Source of the DNA: Fructobacillus tropaeoli
GTDB lineage: Bacteria; Bacillota; Bacilli; Lactobacillales; Lactobacillaceae
Assembly (NCBI RefSeq): GCF_001047135.2
Contig: NZ_DF968078.1
Span: 91,908 to 155,907, forward strand
DNA: 64,000 nucleotides
Direction of reading: 5' to 3'
Shown here: piece by piece, positions 55,354 through 63,825 of the stretch
How the letters are laid out: every line of letters starts with the position of its first letter
Numbering within the stretch: position 1 is the stretch's first letter
The notes under the pieces: generated by a model
Databases searched by the model: none
The model's input: the letters and a program-made list of their open reading frames with translations, nothing else
Told to the model about the DNA's origin: nothing
Program-made: the position numbers and the translations under genes

Positions 55354-57600
55354 TCAATGAATTGTCCGCTTCACATCATAAACCGAGTGATCCGCCAACA
55401 AGGCATCAATAATGCCATTCAATTGGGCTAAGTTGGCTACCCCAATTGAAGCTTGAACCTGGACCATACCACCCTTGGTGACATGGCCGTTAATTTCCTT
55501 GATGAAGCGAGTCTTGGCGTTCAATGACCGCAAAATAGCGTTCAAAATACCTGGCTCATTTTCGGCATGGATGGTTAAATCAGCGGTGTAATCTGGTCGT
55601 TGGCCGTTGACATCCGCCCAAATCACATCCACCAATCGCTGGCCCTTTTGTTGGGCTGCGTGGATGTTTGGGCAATCAAAACGGTGAACAGCAATGCCTC
55701 GTCCTTGAGAAATATAGCCCATCACGGGATCACCCGGCACAGGGGTACAACAACCAGACAAACGAACCAACAAGTTATCAACCCCAGCAATCACAACATC
55801 AGACTGCTTATCGCGGTCGCGGCTTTTTTGCTTCGGTACCTGAGGTTCCTTCTTAATGGCCTGGCCATCTTCCAGCAAGCTTTTTTGCAGCTCTTCGGCA
55901 TCCGCTGCCTCACGCTCTTCCCGAACGTGGCGGGTTAATTCCTTGGCAACCGCTAATCTTGAAATATCACCATAGCCAACAGCGGCTAACAAATCCTCGC
56001 GAGTGCCGGCCTGCATGGCTTCCGCCACGGCAGTAATTTGTTCATCCGTGAGAAATTCAACCGGGTTAAAATGCATTTCAAAGAGCGCGCGCGAGATGGC
56101 TTCCAGACCGTTTTCGATGTTATCGGCCCGTTCTTGAGACTTCAAGAAATGCTTAATCTTGTGTCGAGCCTTACGCGTTGAAACCAAATCTAACCAGTCT
56201 CTTGAGGGAATCGCATTGGGGCCGGTCAAGATTTCCATAATGTCGCCATTTTGAATCTTATAATCCAGTGGCACAATCCGACCGTTGGCCTTGGCCCCGG
56301 TCGTTTTGGTTCCCAAATTAGAATGGATGGCAAAGGCCATATCCAAAGGACCAGCTCCCTTTGGCAATTCATAAACATCGCCTGCTGGTGAAAAGGCGTA
56401 AACCCGGTCAACGAACAGGTCAGCTTGGACCGAATCCATGAAGTCCTGGGCGTCCGTTGCCGATTCCTGCAATTCCAAAATTCCCTGAATCACGTTCAAA
56501 GCGCGTTCACTTTGATCCTTGACGTCGGCTGATTGGTTAGACGTGCCACCATGTTGCTTATAGGCCCAGTGGGCCGCAACCCCGAATTCAGCGACTTGGT
56601 GCATCGCATGGGTTCTGATTTGCACTTCCAAAGGTCTGCCAGAAGGACCGATTACCGTTGTATGCATCGATTGATAGCCGTTTGGCTTTGGTAAGGCAAT
56701 ATAATCCTTAAATCGTCCTGGAATTGGTGTCCAGTGTGCATGAATGGCACCCAAAACAGCGTAGGTATCGGGAATCGAATTCGTTAAAACTCGAATAGCC
56801 GAAAGGTCATAAATTTCGCCAAAAGACTTATGCTTATCAACTAACTTGCGGTAAATGGAATAAATGTGCTTTGGTCGCCCATAAACAACAACATTTTTCA
56901 AACCAAGGTCATGAATACTGTCTTCAATCTTATCAACAGCGATTTGGATAGCCTTTAGCCGTTCCTCACGCTTCATGTCCATTTGACCAGCAATTTGGTG
57001 GTAGGCATCCGGTTCCAAAACGGCCAAGGAGAGGTCTTCTAGTTCCCACTTAATGGCCGAAATTCCAAGTCGATCCGCCAAGGGCGCATAAATTGAAAGG
57101 GTTTCATGGGCAATCCGGCGCTGCTTATCAGGGCGCAAAGCATCAAGCGTGCGTATATTGTGCAATCGGTCGGCTAATTTGACGATAATAACCCGAATAT
57201 CCTTGGCCATTGCCAAAAGCAACTTGCGGTGGTTTTCGGCAAGTTGCACCTTGGAATCCTGGTACTTAATTTTTGAAATTTTGGTCACACCGTCAACAAT
57301 CCGGCCAACAACGGGGTCAAAATGTTCCGTCACGTCTTCCAGACTGACTGGGGTGTCTTCCACAATATCATGCAAAAAGCCGGCAACAATTGTTGCTTCA
57401 TCCATCTTTAATTCAGCCAAAATGCCAGCAACTTGAATTGGATGAATAATGTAAGGCTCACCCGAGTGACGCCTTTGTTGAGCATGCAAATTCTTAGCCC
57501 AATCATAGGCCGCTTGCACTTGGACAACCTGGTCATCAGGCATGTAGGCCTTGACCATTTCCATTACATCATTGGCAGTGTATTCCTTGTACTTGGTCAT
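55354..57600 (-). CDS. relA: Bifunctional (p)ppGpp synthetase/hydrolase RelA/SpoT (Rsh)
   Basis: 748 residues. HD hydrolase domain (HIIHPIQVAGILAELKMDEATIVAGFLHDIVEDTP), synthetase domain (YDLSAIRVLTNSIPDTYAVLGAIHAHWTPIPGRFKDYIALPKPNGYQSMHTTV), TGS and zinc-finger/ACT domains (C-terminal ISQGRGIAVHRFDCPN and NEPGILNAILRSLN). Controls the stringent response. ATG after AAAGGAAGGTC. A hairpin with a T run lies in its leader. Confidence 0.95.
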   Translation of the reverse strand: MTKYKEYTANDVMEMVKAYMPDDQVVQVQAAYDWAKNLHAQQRRHSGEPYIIHPIQVAGILAELKMDEATIVAGFLHDIVEDTPVSLEDVTEHFDPVVGRIVDGVTKISKIKYQDSKVQLAENHRKLLLAMAKDIRVIIVKLADRLHNIRTLDALRPDKQRRIAHETLSIYAPLADRLGISAIKWELEDLSLAVLEPDAYHQIAGQMDMKREERLKAIQIAVDKIEDSIHDLGLKNVVVYGRPKHIYSIYRKLVDKHKSFGEIYDLSAIRVLTNSIPDTYAVLGAIHAHWTPIPGRFKDYIALPKPNGYQSMHTTVIGPSGRPLEVQIRTHAMHQVAEFGVAAHWAYKQHGGTSNQSADVKDQSERALNVIQGILELQESATDAQDFMDSVQADLFVDRVYAFSPAGDVYELPKGAGPLDMAFAIHSNLGTKTTGAKANGRIVPLDYKIQNGDIMEILTGPNAIPSRDWLDLVSTRKARHKIKHFLKSQERADNIENGLEAISRALFEMHFNPVEFLTDEQITAVAEAMQAGTREDLLAAVGYGDISRLAVAKELTRHVREEREAADAEELQKSLLEDGQAIKKEPQVPKQKSRDRDKQSDVVIAGVDNLLVRLSGCCTPVPGDPVMGYISQGRGIAVHRFDCPNIHAAQQKGQRLVDVIWADVNGQRPDYTADLTIHAENEPGILNAILRSLNAKTRFIKEINGHVTKGGMVQVQASIGVANLAQLNGIIDALLADHSVYDVKRTIH

Positions 57601-58006
57601 CGAAAAAGACCTTCCTTTAAATGAAGATTACCCAGCAGCGGCCTAAGTTAGCTAAATGAAAAAAAGAACAATAGCTGTCCTTCTTTTTTGGAAACGTGTT
57701 TAGGTATTTCCTATTATAAAATACTTTAACCTGGCAAACAAGCCTTTTCAAAGTCAGGAATCCAAACAGTAAGCCCAATTACTATCACCAATTAAAATCA
57801 GCATCATCATGGTTGCACATAAGGCCCATGAAGACAGGTATTGTCCCTATTCAGCGACCATCACTTCACTGATTTTTTAAAAATTATATATCAGTTTGAT
57901 TGCATTTTTCACGCAATCGTCATCTTCCTTTCGTGCAAGTCTTTTTAAAAAGGAGTAAACTACTAGATTAGCAGATTATCAATTTTCGCAGTCAAGGAGG
58001 TAATTT
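57601..58006. other. Divergent control region between relA and the MFS gene
   Basis: It has a relA -10 TATAAT (57713-57718, minus), the leader hairpin at 57659-57689, two CTGATTT/AAATCAG heptamers (57797-57803 and 57870-57876 approximately) and, 90 bases before the MFS start, an inverted repeat GATTGC-N9-GCAATC (57898-57918) that could be an operator. No gene seen. Confidence 0.6.
57659..57689 (-). terminator. Terminator-like hairpin in the relA leader
   Basis: Minus-strand AAAAAAGAAGGACA-GCTAT-TGTTCTTTTTTT (two-base bulge) lies between the relA -10 and its ribosome site. No gene ends here on that strand, so it may attenuate relA. Confidence 0.5.
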
Positions 58007-59218
58007 ATGACTGAACCTGATCGAGCGATTAACTGGCAACGAAACGTTTGGATTGTTTGGCTCGCCGTCTTTATGACTGGTGTCGCCTTTTCTGAAATCT
58101 TGCCATTTATGCCCCTGTACATCGATACGTTGGGCCACTTTTCCAAATCGGAATTAACCTTTTATTCCGGTGCGGCTTTCGCCATCAACTTTTTAGTGAC
58201 CGCTGTCGTCTCACCCATTTGGGGAAAGGTGGCTGATAAAAAGGGTCGCAAATTAATGATGATGCGCGCCGCCCTTGGGTTGGCAATTTCCCTCTTTTTG
58301 ATGGGCTTTGCCCAAAACGTCTTTGAACTACTGGCCTTACGGGCTTTGCAAGGCGCCTTAGGTGGTTTCGTTTCCAATGCCAATGCCCTCATTGCCACCC
58401 AGACGCCCAAGGAAAAAGTGGGTCGCTCATTGGGCATTATCGTAACCGGCTTTACCGGTGGCCAGTTAATCGGCCCACTCTTCGGTGGCGCCATGGCTTC
58501 AGTCGTTTCTTACCAAACACTCTTCCATATTACTGGTTTAATCCTTCTAATCGTCTTCTTCTTTATTTGGTTCTTGGTCGAGGAACGACCAGTTGCTGCA
58601 GGTAAGGAAGAAAATCCTGTCGCCAAGGTGACTTGGAAGACACTGCCAAAGAAATCACTGCTAGTCTCACTCTTCTTGACCACCATGTTGATTCAAACCG
58701 TCAATATGTCGATTAACCCAATCGTCTCCCTTTTCGTCCGCGAAGTCTTGCACAACCACGGCAGTGTAACCTTTATCGCTGGGATTGTGGCCGCCATGCC
58801 TGGTTTGGCCACAGTGATTTTTGCCCCAGTCTTTGGTCGCCTGGGTGATAAAATCGGTACCAAGTACCTGATTCAAGCTGGATTCGTGATGGCCGTCTTT
58901 GCCTTTGTTCCAACGGCTTTCGTTACTTCCGTCATCGCATTAATTCTCTTACGTTTTGCGGTTGGAATTTCGGATTCGACGATGTTACCGGCCATTCAAA
59001 CCTTGCTAACCAAGAACTCACCGGCTGGCATGGTTTCCCGGGTTTTCTCCTATAATCAATCCTTCCAAGCGGTTGGATCCGTCATGGGCCCCATGTTAGG
59101 AGCTGCTATCGCCAATGTCTTTGATTATCGCGCCATCTTTATTGTTTCAGCCGGCATCATCGCAATTAACGGCTTGCTCTTCTTCTTTAACGTCAATAGT
59201 AAATACGACTTAAATTAA
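58007..59218 (+). CDS. MFS multidrug exporter (12-helix type)
   Basis: 403 residues, plus strand. MFS motif A GKVADKKGRKLMMMRAALG near residue 74, motif C LGIIVTGFTGGQLIGPLFGGAMAS near 145 and GRLGDKIGTKYLIQAGF in the second half. Similar to PmrA/multidrug MFS proteins of streptococci. Intact, unlike the other two MFS genes of the window. ATG after CAAGGAGG. A terminator follows. Confidence 0.85.
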   Translation: MTEPDRAINWQRNVWIVWLAVFMTGVAFSEILPFMPLYIDTLGHFSKSELTFYSGAAFAINFLVTAVVSPIWGKVADKKGRKLMMMRAALGLAISLFLMGFAQNVFELLALRALQGALGGFVSNANALIATQTPKEKVGRSLGIIVTGFTGGQLIGPLFGGAMASVVSYQTLFHITGLILLIVFFFIWFLVEERPVAAGKEENPVAKVTWKTLPKKSLLVSLFLTTMLIQTVNMSINPIVSLFVREVLHNHGSVTFIAGIVAAMPGLATVIFAPVFGRLGDKIGTKYLIQAGFVMAVFAFVPTAFVTSVIALILLRFAVGISDSTMLPAIQTLLTKNSPAGMVSRVFSYNQSFQAVGSVMGPMLGAAIANVFDYRAIFIVSAGIIAINGLLFFFNVNSKYDLN

Positions 59219-59233
59219 ATTTTTCAACCAGCA

Positions 59234-59273
59234 AAAAAGGCTGCCGAATCGATTTTGATTCAGCAGCCTTTTT
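59234..59273. terminator. Bidirectional terminator after the MFS gene
   Basis: AAAAAAGGCTGCCGAATC and GATTCAGCAGCCTTTTT with a GATTTT loop; also ends the minus-strand pyrR-carAB-like transcript just before it. Confidence 0.9.
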
Positions 59274-59286
59274 ATGAGGCTTCATT

Positions 59287-59577
59287 TTATTCTTGAAAAT
59301 CAGCTGGGATAACCATCGTCTCACTAGTAAACCGGCCCATCGGCTGATAGTCGTGACGGTTCTTAAAGGCTAACGGTGCCGTTTTGATTAACACGACCTT
59401 CTGATTTTGTTCGGTCAAAAAGATTTGACCAAGGCCGACAACCTTGCCCTTTGTGTGTTTACCAATTCGCCAGGGATGCAGCTTTTGGCCGTCCTTGACC
59501 TGATAGTCGCCGGACTTCCCTTCACTGACCATTACCCCGTATAAAATCTCAGTTGGATACTGGTTACTCTTGCCCAT
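59287..59577 (-). CDS. Small unknown protein coupled to the carB-like gene
   Basis: 96 residues (MGKSNQYPTEILYGVMVSEGKSGDYQVKDGQKLHPWRIG...). Mostly beta-strand type sequence with many Gly, Val and Lys; no signal peptide, membrane segment or recognisable domain. ATG 59577 lies inside the last codons of the carB-like gene, so it is translated with it. It is the last gene before the terminator. I do not recognise the family; its position suggests a partner of the CPS-like pair. Confidence 0.65.
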   Translation of the reverse strand: MGKSNQYPTEILYGVMVSEGKSGDYQVKDGQKLHPWRIGKHTKGKVVGLGQIFLTEQNQKVVLIKTAPLAFKNRHDYQPMGRFTSETMVIPADFQE

Positions 59578-62098
59578 CGTTCTTCTCGCTTTCATACGGT
59601 ACTATCTTGGCCCCCATTTCAAAGCGGGTCAAATCAATGGCTTTATCGGGGTGCAAGTGTAAGTCGAAGTCTGTATTTTTCGCTACCATCGCTAATTTAG
59701 CCGTTTCGTGCTGACCTTTAATAGCGGCTAGGTATTGGCGGTCAGCCTCATTTAGCTGACCAACCCAAGCTCGCACAATCATCCGGCCCAACGGAATGTC
59801 CAAAACCTTGGTTAGGTAAGCAATATGTCCGTATGGCATTGGTCGCAGCCAAGTATCCACGCGTAAATCAGGCAAAGGAATCTTGCTGATCCAGGCGTCC
59901 AAATCGACACGCCAGATAATTTGATACAGACCTGGACTGGCCAACGTCAAATCATCCAAAAGAGCTGGGTCAATTGCTTGGTCGAGAATCCGAACTTCAC
60001 CAGGGCGGTGCTGGGTGACGACCAGCGGGTGCTTCTCTTCGCCATCATAGAAGAAGTTCAAGCTAAACTCCGATTGATGTTTTTCGGGTCCGCTCGGATG
60101 GTGCTTCTCTTTTGGGAAGACAATCACGTGTTGACCCATTTCCTGCAACGCTTCAATCAATTTCTTACGATTGCCCGGAACCAAAATAGCATGCGGTTGT
60201 TCCTTATCGACCACCGACATCACATCCGAAACTTCAAGGGGTTCCAAATACTGTTTATCTGACAGATGTGGCAATAGAGTCGGATCCGCCGCATTGTTGT
60301 TCATAATAATCGTTTGATAATCAAGTCGATGTAACTCAGATAGCGTCACGCTCGTCATATAACCAGATGAAGCCCCATCCCCCATGCGAAAGGCTCCTGG
60401 GCCAATAATCAAAACGGACTGGGCGCAAATTGGTTCAGACTCATTTTCTTCTTCAAAGGTTGCAAAGAATTGTCGAGCATGCTCAGGAAATTCACCAGCC
60501 GACGGCTCTAAGGCCTTATAGGTCGGTTGGATATTATTCTGCCGAGCTAAGGTACGAATTGCTTGGAAATCAGTTTGCCAAAAACGGGCAATCAGACCAT
60601 CCGAAAGACCAAACTTCTTCGCCCGTCGCAGTGCATCTGCATCAATGTTATCCCGGTCAACCGACCGTTCAATTTCAATTAGCCGATTCAATTGATAAAA
60701 GTAAAATTCATCAATATTCGTTAATTCAGCTAATTCATCGACTTCATAACCACGGCGCAAAGCTTCAATTAAGATCAACACTCGGTTATCTTGCGGATGA
60801 ATCAACTGTTGAATCAGCTCGTCATCTGAAACATCAGCCATATACTTGGGTGAAAACGACCGGTTATTGAAGTGAGCCGAACGAATGGCCTTTTCCATGG
60901 CTTCCACAAACGTTCGACCAAATCCCAAAGCCGACCCAACTGATTTTTGCACGGAATTCAACTGGCGATTAACTTTAATACCCATGGCTTCCAAGTCGCC
61001 GAAAGAGAAAACGGGCAACTTGACGACAATGTGGTCCATCACCGGTTCCATAATCGCCGTTTTTGCATGAAAGGCATTTGGCAAGTAAACCTCGGTAATT
61101 TTCTTACCCATGGCTAACTGCGCAGCCACCAACATTACTGGATACCCAGTCATCACGGCCATTCGGTTAGCCAAGTGGTCAAGGTATGGTGAAACCTTAA
61201 TCACGTAAATTTCACCCGTCTTTTCATCAAAGGCAAATTGAACGTGTAAAACACCACGGAGGCCAATCAAATCAGCAATCGCAAAGGCCTGAATTCGCAT
61301 CTGCTGCAAAATCTGATCGGAAACAGTCAAAACCGGCGCTACAGACAGTGAGTCGGCCGTATGAATGCCAATTGGATCCATATCTTCTGAGGCCCCGACC
61401 TGCAGGCAGTTGCCATCACGGTCACGAACAACCAAAACAGAGACTTCCTTCAAGCCATTAATCGCCTTGGCAATCAACGCCTCGTTGGTTAATGATTGGC
61501 CCATGACCCGATTAACAACGTGGTCAAAGTCATCCAAGCGATCAACAATTTGTCTCGTCGTTCCCTGAACTGGGTTGTGAGCCCGAATGACCAAAGGCAA
61601 TTCCAAATCGCGCAACATTTCGTTCGCTTCTTCTTGATTTTGCACCACGGCCGAGGCGGTGACACTCAGGCCAATCTCCTCAATTCGGTCAAAGAGTAAA
61701 GTCCCATCATTAACCTCGTGCAGCTCACTAGCCGATAAACCAAGTGTTTGTGGCAAAACACCATCCGCATCACGCCACTCCGAAATAACCTGATCCCATA
61801 AACGCAACGCCCGCACGTCACCAAAAAGCGGCATCACGCCGTCAATTTTTTGAGACTTAATAATTTTTTTAACGTTTTGGACAGTTAAAGTCCGCAAAAA
61901 TCCAGTGGCCGCTGGTGATTCTAGGGCCAGTGAATAGGGATTATCATCCAAAACTGTCACTGTATAACCAAGGCCATTTAAAATTGGCAAAACTTGGTAA
62001 ATTGCGGCATCACTTTCGCCTTGGAGGCCAAAGTCTGTTTCGCCACCACCGATAAAGAGTACTTTTTTAACCGGCGTTTCAACTATTTTTTTGTACAT
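59564..62098 (-). CDS. Divergent CarB-like protein (carbamoyl-phosphate synthetase large-chain pseudoenzyme)
   Basis: 844 residues; normal CarB has about 1,060. Homology to CarB runs through the N-terminal synthetase half (VSVLVVRDRDGNCLQVGASEDMDPIGIHTADS...VAPVLTVSDQ; SVGSALGFGRTFVEAMEKAIRS) and the oligomerisation domain (NRVLILIEALRRGYEVDELAELTNID). But the phosphate loop GSGPIVIGQA is GGGETDFGLQ (17-26), the ATP glycine loop is HNPVQGTTRQ (174-183), and the metal/ATP residues of the EMNPR motif are KVSPY (301-305). The second half is about half size, its NPR motif is gone too, and the allosteric domain is missing. It overlaps the carA-like gene by 20 bases. It is unlikely to bind ATP or make carbamoyl phosphate. 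Confidence 0.82.
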   Translation of the reverse strand: MYKKIVETPVKKVLFIGGGETDFGLQGESDAAIYQVLPILNGLGYTVTVLDDNPYSLALESPAATGFLRTLTVQNVKKIIKSQKIDGVMPLFGDVRALRLWDQVISEWRDADGVLPQTLGLSASELHEVNDGTLLFDRIEEIGLSVTASAVVQNQEEANEMLRDLELPLVIRAHNPVQGTTRQIVDRLDDFDHVVNRVMGQSLTNEALIAKAINGLKEVSVLVVRDRDGNCLQVGASEDMDPIGIHTADSLSVAPVLTVSDQILQQMRIQAFAIADLIGLRGVLHVQFAFDEKTGEIYVIKVSPYLDHLANRMAVMTGYPVMLVAAQLAMGKKITEVYLPNAFHAKTAIMEPVMDHIVVKLPVFSFGDLEAMGIKVNRQLNSVQKSVGSALGFGRTFVEAMEKAIRSAHFNNRSFSPKYMADVSDDELIQQLIHPQDNRVLILIEALRRGYEVDELAELTNIDEFYFYQLNRLIEIERSVDRDNIDADALRRAKKFGLSDGLIARFWQTDFQAIRTLARQNNIQPTYKALEPSAGEFPEHARQFFATFEEENESEPICAQSVLIIGPGAFRMGDGASSGYMTSVTLSELHRLDYQTIIMNNNAADPTLLPHLSDKQYLEPLEVSDVMSVVDKEQPHAILVPGNRKKLIEALQEMGQHVIVFPKEKHHPSGPEKHQSEFSLNFFYDGEEKHPLVVTQHRPGEVRILDQAIDPALLDDLTLASPGLYQIIWRVDLDAWISKIPLPDLRVDTWLRPMPYGHIAYLTKVLDIPLGRMIVRAWVGQLNEADRQYLAAIKGQHETAKLAMVAKNTDFDLHLHPDKAIDLTRFEMGAKIVPYESEKNDGQE

Positions 62099-63158
62099 AA
62101 TCTGCTACCGTTTCAAAAAAGTCCGCAAAGATTCCGTTTGCTTCAAGAGGACCAGGAGCCCCATCCGGAAAGAATTGCACCGAAAAGGCTGGGTTGTCCC
62201 GCAAACGAATTCCCTGTATTGATCCATCAACCAAGTCGCGGTGGGTTACAAAGAGTTTTTTGCCATCTAGTGAATCCTCATCAATCACATAGCCACGCCC
62301 CTGACGGGCATAAAAAAGCTGTTGTGAAATGATTTCTTGGATTGGATGGTTCATACCATGGTACTCAGCCGGCAGGGCTTGAATTTCAGCCCCATTGGCC
62401 AATGCCAATAGCTCGTGCCCAAGTCCCAAGCCTAACAATGGCATCTTCGTCTGCAACACCCGAATCAAGGTCAAAACCGAATCGGGCAAGTCCTCAGGGT
62501 TGCCGGGACCAGTCGATAAAATAATGCCATCGGGGTCCAGGGTCAACACCTCATCCACCGTTGTTGTGTACGGCAGAACCGTCACATTGGCATCATAGTC
62601 ACCAAGGACTCGAAGGATTCCGTGCTTCAAACCAAAATCAATCACGATAATATGAAAACCGTGATCGGGGTTGGCATAGGCCTTTGGAGTAGCCGTGTTT
62701 TGAACCTGTTTATTCGTCAACACGGTGGCCACCAGCTGATCAACTGCGTGATCATCGACAACATCAACGATTGTCGCCTTTTGAGGACCCGTTTCGCGAA
62801 GGTGGCGAATTAACTTGCGCGTATCCACCTCGTATAGACCCGGAATATTATGATGCTGCAAAAAGCGGTCCAGGTTCATCCGCCGCTGTCGGTTAGTGGA
62901 AACTTCCGCTAAATCGTGAACAACCACACCACGAATTTTTGGTGTAGTCGACTCATAGGCCTCCGCATGGATGCCATCGGCGCCAACAACAGGCATCGCA
63001 AAGACAATCATCTGCCCATCATAAATTGGATTTGTAATTGTTTCTTGATAGCCGGATGTAGCGGTATCAAAAATAATCTCGCCAAAAGTCGTCGCTGGTG
63101 CGCCGAAGCCTTGGCCAGAAAAAACCGTGCCATCCTCTAAAATTAGGTGCCGTTCCAT
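62079..63158 (-). CDS. Divergent CarA-like protein (glutaminase-subunit pseudoenzyme)
   Basis: 359 residues, normal CarA length. The N-terminal domain is well kept (LEDGTVFSGQGFGAPATTFGEIIFDTATSGYQETITNP; STNRQRRMNLDRFL; IPGLYEVDTRKLIRHLRETG). In the glutaminase domain the nucleophile site GICLGHQ reads GLGLGHE (Gly245 for Cys), the QNHG segment is QGRG, and the HPE of the triad is FPD (Phe330, Asp332). All three triad residues are lost. ATG 63158 (MERHLI) is used; a start five codons earlier (63173) is possible. It follows pyrR by 87 bases with a hairpin between. Confidence 0.85.
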   Translation of the reverse strand: MERHLILEDGTVFSGQGFGAPATTFGEIIFDTATSGYQETITNPIYDGQMIVFAMPVVGADGIHAEAYESTTPKIRGVVVHDLAEVSTNRQRRMNLDRFLQHHNIPGLYEVDTRKLIRHLRETGPQKATIVDVVDDHAVDQLVATVLTNKQVQNTATPKAYANPDHGFHIIVIDFGLKHGILRVLGDYDANVTVLPYTTTVDEVLTLDPDGIILSTGPGNPEDLPDSVLTLIRVLQTKMPLLGLGLGHELLALANGAEIQALPAEYHGMNHPIQEIISQQLFYARQGRGYVIDEDSLDGKKLFVTHRDLVDGSIQGIRLRDNPAFSVQFFPDGAPGPLEANGIFADFFETVADYVQKNS

Positions 63159-63187
63159 ACTTTTTTCTCTCATTATCTACTATTTTC

Positions 63188-63222
63188 GGAAAAATCAGGT
63201 TCTCTCCAGTCCTAATTTTTCC
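63188..63222 (-). promoter_or_regulatory. Hairpin between pyrR and the carA-like gene
   Basis: Minus-strand arms GGAAAAATTAGG and CCTGATTTTTCC (one G-U pair) with loop ACTGGAGAGAA. The loop loosely resembles the CNGNGAG core of PyrR-binding loops. No T run follows the stem, so it is not a standard terminator. Confidence 0.45.
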
Positions 63223-63245
63223 AGGGTAAGACGGATTAACTTGTC

Positions 63246-63773
63246 CTAATGGACAATTTCAACCGAGTCTTCCCCGTCAAATTCCTTGACCTTGACCTTA
63301 ATTTTTTCATTTTGAGCCGTTGGAATGTTCTTTCCAACAAAATCTGCTCGAATTGGTAATTCACGGTGACCACGATCAACCAAAACGGCCAAAGCAATTG
63401 CCTGAGGCCGACCAATTTGAATCAAAGCATCCAAGGCGGCCCGGGTCGTCCGACCGGTAAACAACACGTCATCAACCAGGACAATGTTTTGGTTGGCAAT
63501 GTTGAGCTTTTCAGCTGGTTCCAAGCCCAAATCATCACCGCTGTCCAGATGGTCGTCACGGTAATTGGTTACATCAATAGCCATCACAGGAATTTGAACC
63601 TGTTCGAGTTGTTCCAAACGGTCAGCGATCCGGTGGGCCAAGTACTCGCCACGAGTCTTAATCCCCACCAAAATCAGGTTTTGACCACCCTTATTCCGTT
63701 CCAAAATTTCGTAAGTAATTCGAGTCAATGCTCGTTGCATCGAATCTTGGTCTAACACTACTTTATTTGCCAT
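63246..63773 (-). CDS. pyrR: PyrR bifunctional regulator/uracil phosphoribosyltransferase
   Basis: 175 residues with the PRPP-binding signature [22 protein letters not shown] near residue 96 and the [21 protein letters not shown] start. It binds UMP and attenuates pyrimidine genes. It lies directly after rluD and before the CPS-like pair. ATG after GAAAGGACGAAAC. Confidence 0.94.
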   Translation of the reverse strand: MANKVVLDQDSMQRALTRITYEILERNKGGQNLILVGIKTRGEYLAHRIADRLEQLEQVQIPVMAIDVTNYRDDHLDSGDDLGLEPAEKLNIANQNIVLVDDVLFTGRTTRAALDALIQIGRPQAIALAVLVDRGHRELPIRADFVGKNIPTAQNEKIKVKVKEFDGEDSVEIVH

Positions 63774-63825
63774 GTTTCGTCCTTTCTGTCGGGCCAGTTG
63801 ACACGATTAACTGATTTTTCACCGA

